This document shows positions 22,332 through 33,871 of a DNA stretch of 64,000 nt, piece after piece. The notes below the pieces were generated by a model. That model had not been told where the DNA came from. It was given only the letters and a program-made list of their open reading frames with translations, and made no database searches. Both the position numbers and the translations under genes were made by a program. Within the stretch, counting starts at the first letter, position 1. Each line of letters opens with the position of its first letter. Source of the DNA: Rhabditoides inermis (taxonomy: Eukaryota; Nematoda; Chromadorea; Rhabditida; Rhabditidae); contig CAWZYM010000238.1 of the NCBI GenBank assembly GCA_963966185.1, positions 377,501 to 441,500 on the forward strand, written 5' to 3'.

Positions 22332-22867
22332 TGATGCTCTGTATGTCTGTGGAGGTGTTGTCGTGAAATGTGACGAAGTCCAGCGTCGCGTTGAATTTCA
22401 CTTTGAGGTATAGTTCATGCAGTAGTTTTCTTCCAAAATCGTGCATTTCAGAACCGACATGGATGGCGTGTCTGATTCACTACTCTTTCTCATTCTTTGT
22501 TTCACCAGAATCTGAACTTATTGTGTTGTATTCCGATTCATTTCCATTCTCCAATCGTAGTATTCTTCTCTTAACACCAAATCTTTCCCATAGTACGGTT
22601 CCCGGTTTCCATTTCCATCATGTACCCTGACTGGGGAAAAAACTAATAAACTTGCATTATGTATCACTCACGCTCACAATCAAAGTGCAACATGATTTCT
22701 ACAACAAAAGTAGGCACAACAACAACAACAAGAAAACAACGACAAGGCCTGCTAATAAGTTAATTTTCGCGATAAGCCATGATAGGACTGGGAATGAGTA
22801 TGCGAGCAAGACAGAGATGAGATAGACGCTTACGAATCGAGTGTAGGTGTAGATGGGCGCGGAGTGT

Positions 22868-25300
22868 TCAGTGCATGTAAGCACGCATCTCTCGCAGATG
22901 CCTCTTGAGAACGGCGCGGTGAGCTACATCCGACGGAGAGGCACACAGCTCACCACCATCCAACTGAACACACAACAACACATTATCGCCATACTCTCAA
23001 TTGATTGGATCACAAGTATCGGTGGTTGCCCACCTTGAGCGTCTCGACGAGGTGAGTGTAGACGGGGCGCGTGTCCAGACCGGACGAGCTGAAGTAGGCA
23101 CGCAGTTGCGTCATCTCCTGCAACCACGCAGTCAGGCTGACAAAGCAAATCGGGAGAGAGCGGTGCTCACATGGTCTATCATCTGCTTGTTGCTGCTCTC
23201 CCTTCTACCATCGTCCTTCTTCAGATACAGCCGACGGATGCGCGCGATCTACACACACAAATAGATATGCACATGCATGTCACTGTCCAACCATGGAGCT
23301 GAGCTCTCCGGTGTGGAGCAGACACGGCGGGCGGTCCAGCTGCAGCTTCGGAGAAGCACACGACATGGCCTGAAGACGCATCAAATCAACCAATGGTGGC
23401 TGCTGACCTTGAGGGTGCCGTGTTGGATGTGGGGCAGAGCGGAGGCGTTCTCGCCGGCCATCACACACAGCAGCATGCGGGGAGACGCCGCCTCCACGCA
23501 CACACACAGCGTCCCGTACACAGTCTTCTCCTCCGTCTCATCTCAAAACAGATACACATATGCACATCACTCCATTTTAAATACTATGCAGGATGCAGAG
23601 AGCAGCTGTCTGCGTTTCCAGCAGTCCGCCCGAGAGAAGCGACAAAAGAGCAGACTCGTCAGCAGAAGGAGACTCTGCTAAAAATAGTGGAATGAATGTC
23701 ATATCGTCTACTTATCTGCAATACTCACTGGGAGGGATGAGAAGCCATCTTTCTCCGGTGTGGGGCTGGTAGCTGTCCACGAAACCTGCCAGTTCCACGC
23801 GCTGCCACGGGGCCAAGGGAGACGACACTGAAACAAAGGTGCTGAGGGAGAGGGGTACACAAAACGTTGCGTACCGTTGTCGACGTTGACGAACTGTAGT
23901 TGTATAGTGCCGAGAGGGGAGGTGAATGTGGTATGTGTGCGGGGCGGGCGAGGCAGGGGCACATCGGACACAAGCTGCCCACACAGCCCCGCCGGCAGCG
24001 GGAACACGCCACTCAAACAAAACACTCAACACATCCCAACGAAAACACACCTCTCGTAGTCGTAGCACTCCCTGCCGGTGCATCGCAGAGAGTCCAGCAT
24101 CAGCCTGCAATGTTCGAAAATACGAAACAAATAATAATATTATATGTAATGATCCCATACTTGAGTCTCCTGTGGTGGTGTGTCTGGTCGCAGGACCGCT
24201 GAAGGAAGACGAATCGAGTGGACAGACACGCAGAGGCCACGGAAGACAGAGGAGTTCCCTGACATACCGATAATATGCAAATACGTGCACTCAGAAATCA
24301 CGTTTTCTCGTGTGCCCAAGTGTATACAATCACCCACATCGGGTCCGTTGACTGTGTCGGTGAACACGACCAGATTGGGTCTACCGATGAGATGGGGAAG
24401 AAGGCAGTCGAGGCGGCACGGAGGGTCCACCATCCGTCGAATGGAAGACAGGTGCGCGAGCCTTCAACTATACCAATCACAACACTAAAACCGCAAAGGA
24501 GCAACCTCTTGACGATCTTGTCGGATTGTTCATCTTTGCCGATCGTCTCCTGTACGCAGTCCTGTACGGTGTCTGCGAAGAGCAGCTGGAAGGAATGATT
24601 GAATGAGTGATGGATGGCTGGCACTGACGAGGCTGACGGTGGTGGCGACGCGGGTCTTCTGGTGGGCATCGATGAGATGACGCGCGCACTCTACCGCGTA
24701 GTGCAGCCGGGACTCAAACTCACATATAATTATACATTTGAATGAGAAAACTCACCATGGGTGTGTGTTGCGTCTCGTCTTCCTTTTCCTCCTCCGCAAT
24801 GTTGTTGTTCTCCAGTTCGACCGCCGTCGCCGCGTCCAGATCGTCCCAGTTGTGATTGTGCCTCAAAACGTACATTTAGTTTCCAGATACTTTTAGGATG
24901 TTCATAACAAAACTATTCCCTAAGTTTCCAAACCACTAGTGATCAATGTGATGACACCATATGCCGTACATATCTGTGCGGGCGGAAACCGGCCCGGCTC
25001 GCATGCACATGAAACTGTTCATTTCTATCGAGTGATGCGATCGCGTGAGGCCACCGGCTCGGCTGGTGATAATAAAAATCCGTTGGTTGCGTGCCTCCGC
25101 AATCACTGTGCGCCATGCACGCCAGTCATACTGCAAAAACTAAGGGCGCGAAATGAATTGAACCCCCAGTCCAGTGAGTGTACGCTGCGAATTAGGTTCA
25201 CAGATTAGATTGAGATCGCTTTCCGAACAACTCACAAGTGGGTCATAGTGGTGGAGACGGAAATGGCGATGACCAATGGAGGAGGAGAAGTGTTCGCCAT
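22868..25300 (-). CDS. Unknown multi-exon gene, copy 2, likely intact
   Basis: Same exon set as 3757-6190, starting at the ATG at 25300 and stopping at 22868. Exon 2 (about 24759-24861) reads WDDLDAATAVELENNNIAEE and continues into an acidic stretch KEDETQHTPM before a consensus GTGAGT donor, whereas copy 1 is frameshifted there. About 13 short exons are visible, for an estimated 450-500 residues. No signal peptide or membrane segment is obvious. It is convergent with the ABCA-like fragment, and the poly(A) ends lie within about 200 bp. Function unknown. Confidence 0.6.
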
Positions 25301-26546
25301 GTTCACAGTCCTGAAATGCAAACTGCAATAACAAAACAAAAAACGAAACATTACAAGACTACAAAAAGTGACATAATTAACTAATTAAAAATTACTTGAC
25401 ATAATCGTCAATACAGTATCACTTTTCGGAAATCAGCCGGTTTCGTATTAATCCGATCCATTGATTGGTTTTGATTTTGTTTTTGTTTTTTGTAATAAGA
25501 AAACTTATTCACCTCTTATCTTATCTTGAGCGTTCCCTATTCGCTTTCGTGGTTGTTTGTTCTCGTTTCGTTCGTTACATTTCATTCCGCACTCTCTTCT
25601 CTACTCTAGCTTCGCCTCGCCTCGCACATCCTAGTTATCCAGTGTTCGTTTTCCTTCATAGCTCAACCGGCCATCTGGATGGGGAGCCGCCGTGTGACTC
25701 ATATCCCTGCTTATCGCTCTCCGGTTCTCCAATATTGCTTCGTTCATTCGCCTCCTTCTTGACTCCTCCGCCTCCTAATCAATGTCCTATCACACCGTTT
25801 TGAGTAGTGTCCCGTTATGCGTTGTGGTGGTTTCAGTGGTGGGAGCCAGCCCTTGTATTTGTGAATCGTGTGGCGGCGGGCCGTGTTGAACAGTGTATGT
25901 ACATACATCATTCGCGCGAGTTCCCCCTCTCCTCTCCACTATCGCGTATCTGTGTGACAAGACCAGATAGTCTCTGCACTCTCTCCTCTGTCCACACTCT
26001 CTGCGCGGGTGTGAAATTGATATCGTCCAACCAGCCGGCTCGTGTTACCTTTCATCAGTGTGTGTGTGTGCGACTGTTTGATCAGCTACCGAGAGGGGAG
26101 TCGAGTGTCCTCCGCTCTCGTCCGCATAATGTCCCCCTCATCACACAACGCAAGAGATCAGATAACATCACTGTGTTTCTTCTCTGCTCTCAGAGAGTGT
26201 TATCAGTGAAGAGCGCGCAGGTGTGCAAGCGCAGCTACGGTAACCTGGAGGCTACGGTGACTGGCGGGCTGACCACGGGTAGCGACACCACAGGGTGTCT
26301 GTGAGCGGGCCGCTGTATCTGCGCGCGGGATCATAGCCTCATCACTCTAATCCGTTACCACATCGATAATCGGATGAGGCTGCATAGCTTGCGCCCGTGC
26401 TCGCTTATCATCCGTCCTCCATCCCCGTAATTGCCTCTCCCCCTTGCTCTCTAAGAGCGAGGGATGCGCGCCATCTGCTGTTCATATACCGATTGTCGAA
26501 TGCTGTCCGCCTGCCTGCTGAAAACCACTCGGTGCTCTTTTCGAAA

Positions 26547-26623
<77 letters not shown>

Positions 26624-27758
26624 TCGCATTGTGTGTCTCGAAATGGGCTGTCGCAGTCAGCTGTCGTCGCTCTCAAATCGGGCATCTTCAGCCAGCAGTG
26701 GGATAATGATTTGATTGCCGCCTGCCAGCTGACACGAAGGCCACCATCTCCTCCTACCGTACTCGTATCATGATTCGAAGGATCGAGGCTGGCGATTATC
26801 CCTCTCTCTCTCCCTCTTTCCAACGAGCGCATCTTCTAGATTTGGAGTCGATTATATCGGCGGTGTGTGGCTGTGCTGTGATAGAGAGGGGAGTGATCCA
26901 GTCGAACCGGATTCGAGTCATCTTCGCACGGTGATTATTACCCACTCAGCGTCGCCGCTCGATTCATCCGCAATCCTCCTCCTCCCTTCCCCTACCCCAA
27001 TCGGCACACAGTCACTCTGCGCATCTTTCACAAATTACTCACTCGCGAGAGCCGCGTGCGAATAATTCGCATCGCGAGCTATCTCGGTCAGACGAGCCAA
27101 GTCAATGGATTACTGTAATCCCGATGTTTATAGTTTATCGGCGTGTTATCATCGTATGCAGATCTGCTTCTCGTCTGGTGTCTCTGAGTGATGGCGAGTC
27201 TCTGATCGCCAGATGTCGCAGCAGGGTTGGTCGGCCCTGCCACTGGCCTCCCATCCATCAGTGTTATCCGCCCCATCGATAGCCGGCCCTGATCATTATC
27301 CAATCACACGCCGACGCCCTCGGCACGCGCGCGCCATCCACATGCGCCGCTCACTCATCACATCACACCCCTTTGTTAGAGAGCGGCCAGACGACACCGT
27401 ATCACTCTCTTTCGTCATTCATTCGCTCTCCCCAGTGAGTGAAATGGAGAGAGTGGGTGTGTTATCAGCCCGCCCTCCCTATTTCTATTTCATGGTCGTC
27501 GTCTCTCGTCTTGCTCACTCCACATAACGGTGTGCATTTATCCCTCCCCTCGTCTCTCTGCGCCCTCCGTCGCCTCGCCTTACTCATCGATTTTCGTCCT
27601 TATTATCATAGTGCGTGCTGCAGGGCGGTGTGCTCTCACTGCCCGGCCTATCTGAATGGATAACGAACGGCGGCGGAGGGCCCGCAATCTCAGCTGATCC
27701 CATTTGAATGCGGGGGGAGGGCGGGGCGTCTGACCGGCGTTGCCGCGTGACGCAGCCT
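25301..27758. other. Upstream region of the unknown gene, copy 2
   Basis: Matches 6191-7418 except for about 1.2 kb present only here (about 25950-27139). That segment includes a long CT microsatellite at 26549-26621. Open frames are not conserved between copies and none is accepted. Confidence 0.5.
26549..26621 (+). repeat. (CT)n microsatellite
   Basis: About 36 CT dinucleotides within the copy-2-specific segment. Confidence 0.95.
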
Positions 27759-27839
27759 GGCTGCTTCCGCCGTCCCGCGTATTCGTCTGTTCCTCTCGCT
27801 TCACTTCTCTGATATCCTGTCATTTCGCGTTTCAGCCAT

Positions 27840-30343
27840 CTGGCCTAGTCGAATGTACTTTTGCCCATTCGCCCTTCAATCCGTGCTATCATCATGGTTG
27901 AAACTTTTGCATGGCTCTTTGATGGAGGCCGGTGGCCACAATGCAATATCTCTCCATTCTCGCCCCGGTCTCATTGAGTTCGCAATGTTTGCATACAGTA
28001 CCCGCCTCTCTGCTACCGCCGATTTATCACCCCGCACTCTCAACTTATTCCCGCTTCCCTCCCTCTCCCTTTGCTTTTTGCTGATAGTACTGTAGAGGTG
28101 TTGGTGGTATCTGATTATGGTCTCTCGTATTTTTGTTCTCTAACACGCGATGCGATATCTCGTATCAGTGCTTATCGCCCGCCTGGTTCGCTATCGTATG
28201 TAATTTCCCATGGGACACTTGAATTCGCTTCTTCATCACTCTACAGCCGGCTTATCTTATCACAATATATTATCAGTCAGTCCGAATCAGCATCATTTGT
28301 GTTATTATATTTGCACTGTTTTTTTAAAGCTAGATAACGTCTTAATAACGTTGAAGTTTCCTATTTCATACTCGCTATTGAGTATGTTTGAATAGTGTGC
28401 CTTTCGTCATTGTTCATTTCACAATTCGTGATTAGTGATGTGATATCAGTAGTTATCAGTCCGCGCACGCGTCTGCATTGAATAGCCCTCAATCGATAGT
28501 CCTTTGTGGGGGGGGGCAGCAGTGGCGTGGTTGGGGGTTGGTATATATTGAGGCCCACCCCTTCATCCACCCAACAACCACTATCCATTATCAGTCAGCC
28601 GGGGCGAGAGAGGACGGGTGAGAGAGGGGAGGAGGCTGGGAGAGCGCCGACCAAAAGGGGCCGCCGCCGCCGCGCTCACTGTTTCACAATCAGTGAGATG
28701 GGAGCGGACGATTCAATTCGCAACGCCCGCTCTGTCCTCTCCCCCCTTCCCTTTCCCACGCGTATGCCGTGAAGCAGGCTGATGCTGATGAGACGCGATT
28801 GAAATGCATCTCCCACCAGTACACCCGGTTTTTGACTGTGTATGTGAGTGATAGTTGCGGAGGTTGTTCTATGGCGAGTCTGATTATGTTCACACACACG
28901 CGACTGGCCATGAGGGTTGTGATAAGGCAGCCCGGCTGCGGATTGCGCTAATCAGAGTCAGAGGGCTATTGCTACTGCATCGATGCTGCGGGCTCGCGCC
29001 CTTCTGTTTTATCGCTCAATTCGTGATGGGGGAGGGAGGGTGCTGGTTTGTGCAGCTGGCTATCACCCAGTCGACCAGCACAGATGTGGTTTGATTGTGG
29101 GGCCTGACATTGGTGTGGTTGATAGATCTATGCCTGTCCTATCAGCTGCCTCCTGTCTCTGTCCCATATTCAGCCAGCCAGGTGGCCCCCGCAAAGCGAA
29201 TGCGCCAAATCGGTGTCGCCAAACGATTTGATGCTATCACACTCCTTGCCTCCCGACTGCTCTCTCTCCCTTTCTCATTTTGATCAGCGCCGTCGATCTG
29301 GGCCGAATTGGCTGATGGCTGCTTGATAGGCGGGCGCCGATTCATTGTGCATGTCCCAATTCGTCGGCTGGTCTCCACCGTCTCCTATCAGCACACGGCA
29401 TCTCTATGAACACTCGTCGATGGAATTTGATTGTGATTCGCGCGGATCTGCTAGATGTGAAATAATCAGTGGCTCGTATCTCGTGTCGGGAGTGGTGTGT
29501 GTAGCGGGTGTGTGTGACGGGACGGGACAGAGCAGGGCGGTTTCGGATTCGGAGTCATGATGTGGCTGGCGTGGAATGGTCGGGCGTCGTCGTGTCCGAT
29601 GTGTAGATTAGAAAGATGCTATCGATGAGTGAGTGAGATATGCGTGTCGCTCGTCGGCTCGTTCACCCCACAGATCTTGTCGATAATGAGTAGTAGAAGG
29701 GGGCGGGGCTAGAGGAGCGAATCGAGGTCGCCTCTGATCATCACAACACACAGTCAGTAAGGTGATCGCCTCACCAGCCGGCTGTCACCACTGTTTGCGC
29801 CGCATACTGTACTTACTACGGTGGTATCTTTCTGTTAAGCAGACATCATCTGTTATCAAGAAGCTTGCTACTCTAATCCTACTGTAATCCCTTCAGCTAT
29901 TCGCTGCGTGTCTTATCGTAATCCCTACATTTCCATCAGTTATCTGTTAATCCCACCGTAATCCTTGATCACCTGTCGGATCATCTCTTCTATCAGACTG
30001 TTATCTGTCGCTGTTATCATCACTGCGTTACGGTAATCGCGCCTCTTTTCTCATTTTTCTCTCTCGTTTTCCGTAGCGTTTGATGTACGATAACAGGTAG
30101 GTGTTGATTTGATCAGCGTGTTATCTCCATCTCTTCTCTGCTATCTCCCCCTCTTCTCTTCTGTCTACCTACCGCACCCTACCGCATCCTTTCGGTTGCT
30201 TAGCCCCGCCCCCTCACTACCCCCTATCACTCACTTTTCTCACTTTGTCACTTTGAATTGTGACTGGGTGCCGCGTGTATTCTCATTTCCCGCAGCTTTG
30301 TATCTATTCTGATGGTTGCTTAGCATGTGTTTTGTAGACAAAG
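27840..30343 (+). promoter_or_regulatory. Upstream regulatory region of the GATA factor gene
   Basis: No gene is supported over about 2.5 kb. The stretch is rich in GATA-type motifs (TTATC, GATAA, TGATAA; for example around 28250-28275, 28450-28460, 29855, 29930, 29940, 30000-30020, 30090 and 30120). A tight group of five TAATCC sites lies at about 29874-29966. GATA sites fit auto- or cross-regulation by GATA factors. TAATCC is the known target of K50 (Otx/Pitx-type) homeodomains. The enhancer role is an inference. A trans-splice-like acceptor TTTTGTAG ends at 30337, just before the start codon. Confidence 0.5.
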
Positions 30344-32954
30344 ATGACTCTCGTGTCTTCGCCTCCGGCGCCGGAGGAGGCTTGTGCGGGCTGCCGACAG
30401 CTGCACGCAGACGTACGCCAGACGATGACCACCATGAATGAGAAGCTCGACAGACTATTCGGAGTCGTACAGGAGCTATTCGAGGGAAACAAGGCAAAGA
30501 GCAGGTGAGCGAGGAGAGAGAGAGAGTGAGTGAGAGGAGGGGAAAGTACCTTGTATGTTTCAGTTCGGTGAGCCCGGAGAACACCCGGAAACGGAAGATG
30601 AAGGAGCCGATGCCGTCCCTCCAGCTCCAGCAGCAGCAGCAGCGTTTCCCTCGTGAGTCTTCTTCTCATCCCTCTCCTCTCCTCTCTTGACGCACTCTCT
30701 CGCCCTCCAATCCCTATCACCCCTTTCCCACATGTATCACCCTCTCTGTTCGCGTGCCGTCCTTGTCTCTCTGTCGGCCCTTTGCACTTTTTGTCGCCTG
30801 CCTGTGTCTCGCGTTCCCTATCAGATCGCTTGTCCACACCATCTCTCCTCTGCCCATTCCACTCCCCGTTCACCCGAACGTTCCTTTGTCTTTCCACCTC
30901 AAACACCCGCCGAATCAGCGCGCGCGAAATTTGAATCTGGCGAAAAATCACTAGAGAGGCACACATCTGATGAGAGCGGCTGCGGTGTGCGCAGGCAAAA
31001 ACGAGGAGCCACGTTCTGCCGACATGTGGTCAGCTAGTCTAGAAGTGGCAGAGACAGAGATATGTATGGGGTGTTGTGGGTAACGAGGGGTCGGCGTCTA
31101 GCCTGGCCTGTGCTCTGTGGTGACGTGTTGTTGTTTCAGAAGGCCAGGTTCCATTTGGAGTGGCGGGTCTGTTCCCGGGCCTGGAGCAGTTCGCGCAGCA
31201 GCACACGCAGCTCAAGGCAGACGAGCCAGCCAAGAAGGCCAAGTGCATCGAAGACGCAGCCGTTAAGAGCGAAGGTGAGCGAGGGGAGAGGAAAGGATGC
31301 GGCTATCGTATGCAACTCACTCTGTGTGATGAGTGAGATAGTGAGCGCACCGGGGCATGGCTGGCGGGGACAAAGACGCACTGCGCACTCTCGCCCCCAC
31401 ACGCTCTCTCAGCGCTCTCTCGCACCGAGATGGCCAAATCAGCGTATCGTAAAGTGAAAGAAGTGGTGTGCTGGAATAAGGGGGAGTTGTCGGCATCACT
31501 CTTTGTCACCCGCTCCCCGCCTCGTTTTCGAAATCAAGCGAGGCGAGACTGCGAAACGGTGAGAGGGAAAGAAGGTGTTAATGTGGTGCAGCTCCGGTGG
31601 TCACACAAAGGCATCGACAGAGAATGTTGCGGTAGAGTGGATAAGGGCGGGCGTATGAAGATGACGTGGTGTGTTTTCAGAAGGCACTCCCGCGCCGTCG
31701 ACGCCACCATCTGCGGATGGATCGGCGGAGGCTTTCCCGTTCGATCTGGCGGCGCAGCAACAGCAGCTGCTCTCGTTCCTCATGCAGCAGGGCCAGACAG
31801 CGGGCGAGGAAAAGGACGCGCCCTCCACTCCCCCGCAGGCACACCAGCCTGCATGGTTCCCCAACCCCATCAACTTCATCAAGGTGACAGATTGGGGTGT
31901 TGGCCAGTAGTTGACTGGTTGTTTCAGCAGGAGGAGTCGCCGGCTTCGATGTCGCAGTGCAGCAACTGTCTCACCACCAAGACGACAGCCTGGAGGAGGG
32001 ATCTGACCGGCAAGCTGGTGTGCAACGCGTGTGGCCTCTACTTCCGATTGCACAAGGTGAGCAGCGTGTCCTTGCGTCCTATCAGCGCGCATCGCTGCCA
32101 ACTGGCTCTTGCTCTCGTGTCTCTTACCCAATCGCCGCGCCCTGTGATTAGTGGATTGGCGGTGGTTGTGTGTTCCGGTCGCTACGCCCCCCCCCCCCCC
32201 CCCCGCCGCCCAACCGAGCACATCTCATATCAATTTTCTCCCCTCCACTGTCCTCCTTACCTACTGTGAGACGATATGGGTTGAAAGGGGCGAGGGAAGG
32301 CCGATAGTATTGTTGTAGATATGGGTAGAGTGCATTAGCCGGCTGTAGAGAAAGAGGGTGAGGGAGGGGTGATTATCTTGAAGGACGTGAGGAGAGAGAG
32401 AGAGGGGAGGGAGGTGGGATGGAGATGGGTAATCATCACCCGCACTCGTCCGCCATCACCCCATTGTGTGTGGCGACTGTGCGCGCGTGTCTTGAAGGAC
32501 GCAACCTGCCTAATTATCAGTACGTGAGACGGTGTGTGTGGATGTGTTGGGGGACCGAGTGTCTGATTTATTCGTGCCGTTTCAGACGAACCGGCCGGTG
32601 CACATGCGCAAGGACTTCATCCAGCAGCGTTTTCGGCGGCGCACCAAGGAGGAGGAGGCGGCTGCTGCGGACGCAGCCGCCGCCGCCGCAGCCGCCAACC
32701 CCGCCGCCATGTTCAGCACACTGATGAGTGAGTAGTGTCCTCTACAGTACTACAATGCCTCTCTTGTGTTGTTGAGTGTGTTGTTTCCAGACCTGACAGG
32801 CGGGCAGCCGGTCGGCTCTCCGTTCTCGTTCCTCGATCACTTGAATGCACAGCTGAAGCAGCAGGAGACACAACAGGAGGTCGTCTCCGCATCTCCCTCT
32901 GCTACTCCCACACCCACCATCGCCGAGCAGCTCAACCACACTGCGCCCGTCTAG
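30344..32954 (+). CDS. GATA-type transcription factor, EGL-18/ELT-6-like
   Basis: Seven exons (30344-30504, 30564-30652, 31140-31274, 31681-31883, 31928-32056, 32586-32727, 32791-32954) sum to 1023 nt, encoding 340 residues. The N-terminus carries a helical, probably coiled segment ([18 protein letters not shown]), then a basic KRKMKEP, a Gln run and Pro-rich linkers. One GATA zinc finger lies at about residues 204-239: CSNC, 17 residues with TTAWRRD, then CNAC, followed by GLYFRLHK. The basic tail [19 protein letters not shown], split off by an intron right after the finger, is characteristic of the EGL-18/ELT-6 group of nematode GATA factors, which act in epidermal seam-cell fate. An Ala run and a Ser/Pro/Gln-rich C-terminus follow. 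It is convergent with the TM9SF gene. Confidence 0.9.
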
Positions 32955-33871
32955 GCTCCGCCCCTCGCAGCCACGCCCACTCCCGTCCTCACACAACGCA
33001 TCTCTCGTCCCTTCCTTCGAGAATACGCGGTCCTTCTATCTCTCTTCCTTCCTTCTCACATCCATAGGCTAGCATCGCATTACTCATATCTCTTGCATTT
33101 CGTACAGCTAATATTCGATATAATATACAGTATTGTTAATAAGTGTCTCCCCTTTCATTGTCCATCTGTGTCGCGCGAACCCTGGTGATTTTGTCTCTCT
33201 CGTTTCACTCGGGGCGGGCTCTCATATCTCGTCTACCGTAATCCGCTTGTCTCTGGATCCGTACCTTGCTAGACGTAGTCTCCGCCCACTTTGCGCCCGC
33301 CCCCGTTCACATATCTCTTTTGCATAATCGTTGATAATCCCCTATTGTGTGCACGAGTACCCGGACCATCTCCAAACTGTCTCTCACTTGCATAATCCCA
33401 CACTATTGTTGTTTCCATATGTTCCGTGTACTTTGCAAATTTCATATGATGAGATAAACATAATTGTTTTACAGCATCTTCTTTATTCGAAAATACATTG
33501 CATTACTTCGTATAGTTAAACAAAGAACATCCAAATATCACACCTTTGACGACATAGTTATACATGGGACGCTAAAATAATAAATTATATGAGACACACG
33601 ACACACCGCACACACATACAGTAATCATCATCAATTCAGAGAGACAAGGGGTGGGTTGGGAGCGCGAGTAGCAGGAGAGTGACTGACACATGCCAGCGAC
33701 ACCCAGCCATTACACACCTGTGTGCAAATAAGAAACGAGAGACGAATACCACCCCGAAACAACACATACTACAATTATTAACATTATTACACTTGTATCA
33801 ATTCTACAATCCCGATTGATCGCATGTTGCAAGAAAGAAGGGGAGAGGGGAGGAAGGGAGGCATTGGCGCT
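32955..33871. other. Intergenic region between convergent genes
   Basis: 3' untranslated ends of the GATA gene and the TM9SF3-like gene. CA-rich and AT-rich sequence; nothing else is recognised. Confidence 0.5.

Larger units (their letters stand above)
19111..27758 (+). repeat. Segmental duplication, copy 2
   Basis: This is the partner of 1-7418. It holds the same truncated ABCA-like gene, small ORF and convergent unknown gene. It carries about 1.2 kb (roughly 25950-27139) that is absent from copy 1 near position 6837. Its left edge coincides with the outer end of the foldback element at 17309-19139. Its right side runs on into the upstream region of the GATA gene, so copy 2 probably sits in the ancestral context. 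Confidence 0.93.

Noticed and set aside
25807..26304. 165-codon open frame upstream of the unknown gene, copy 2
   Set aside because: It is only partly present in copy 1, where it is broken, and shows no domain or splice context.
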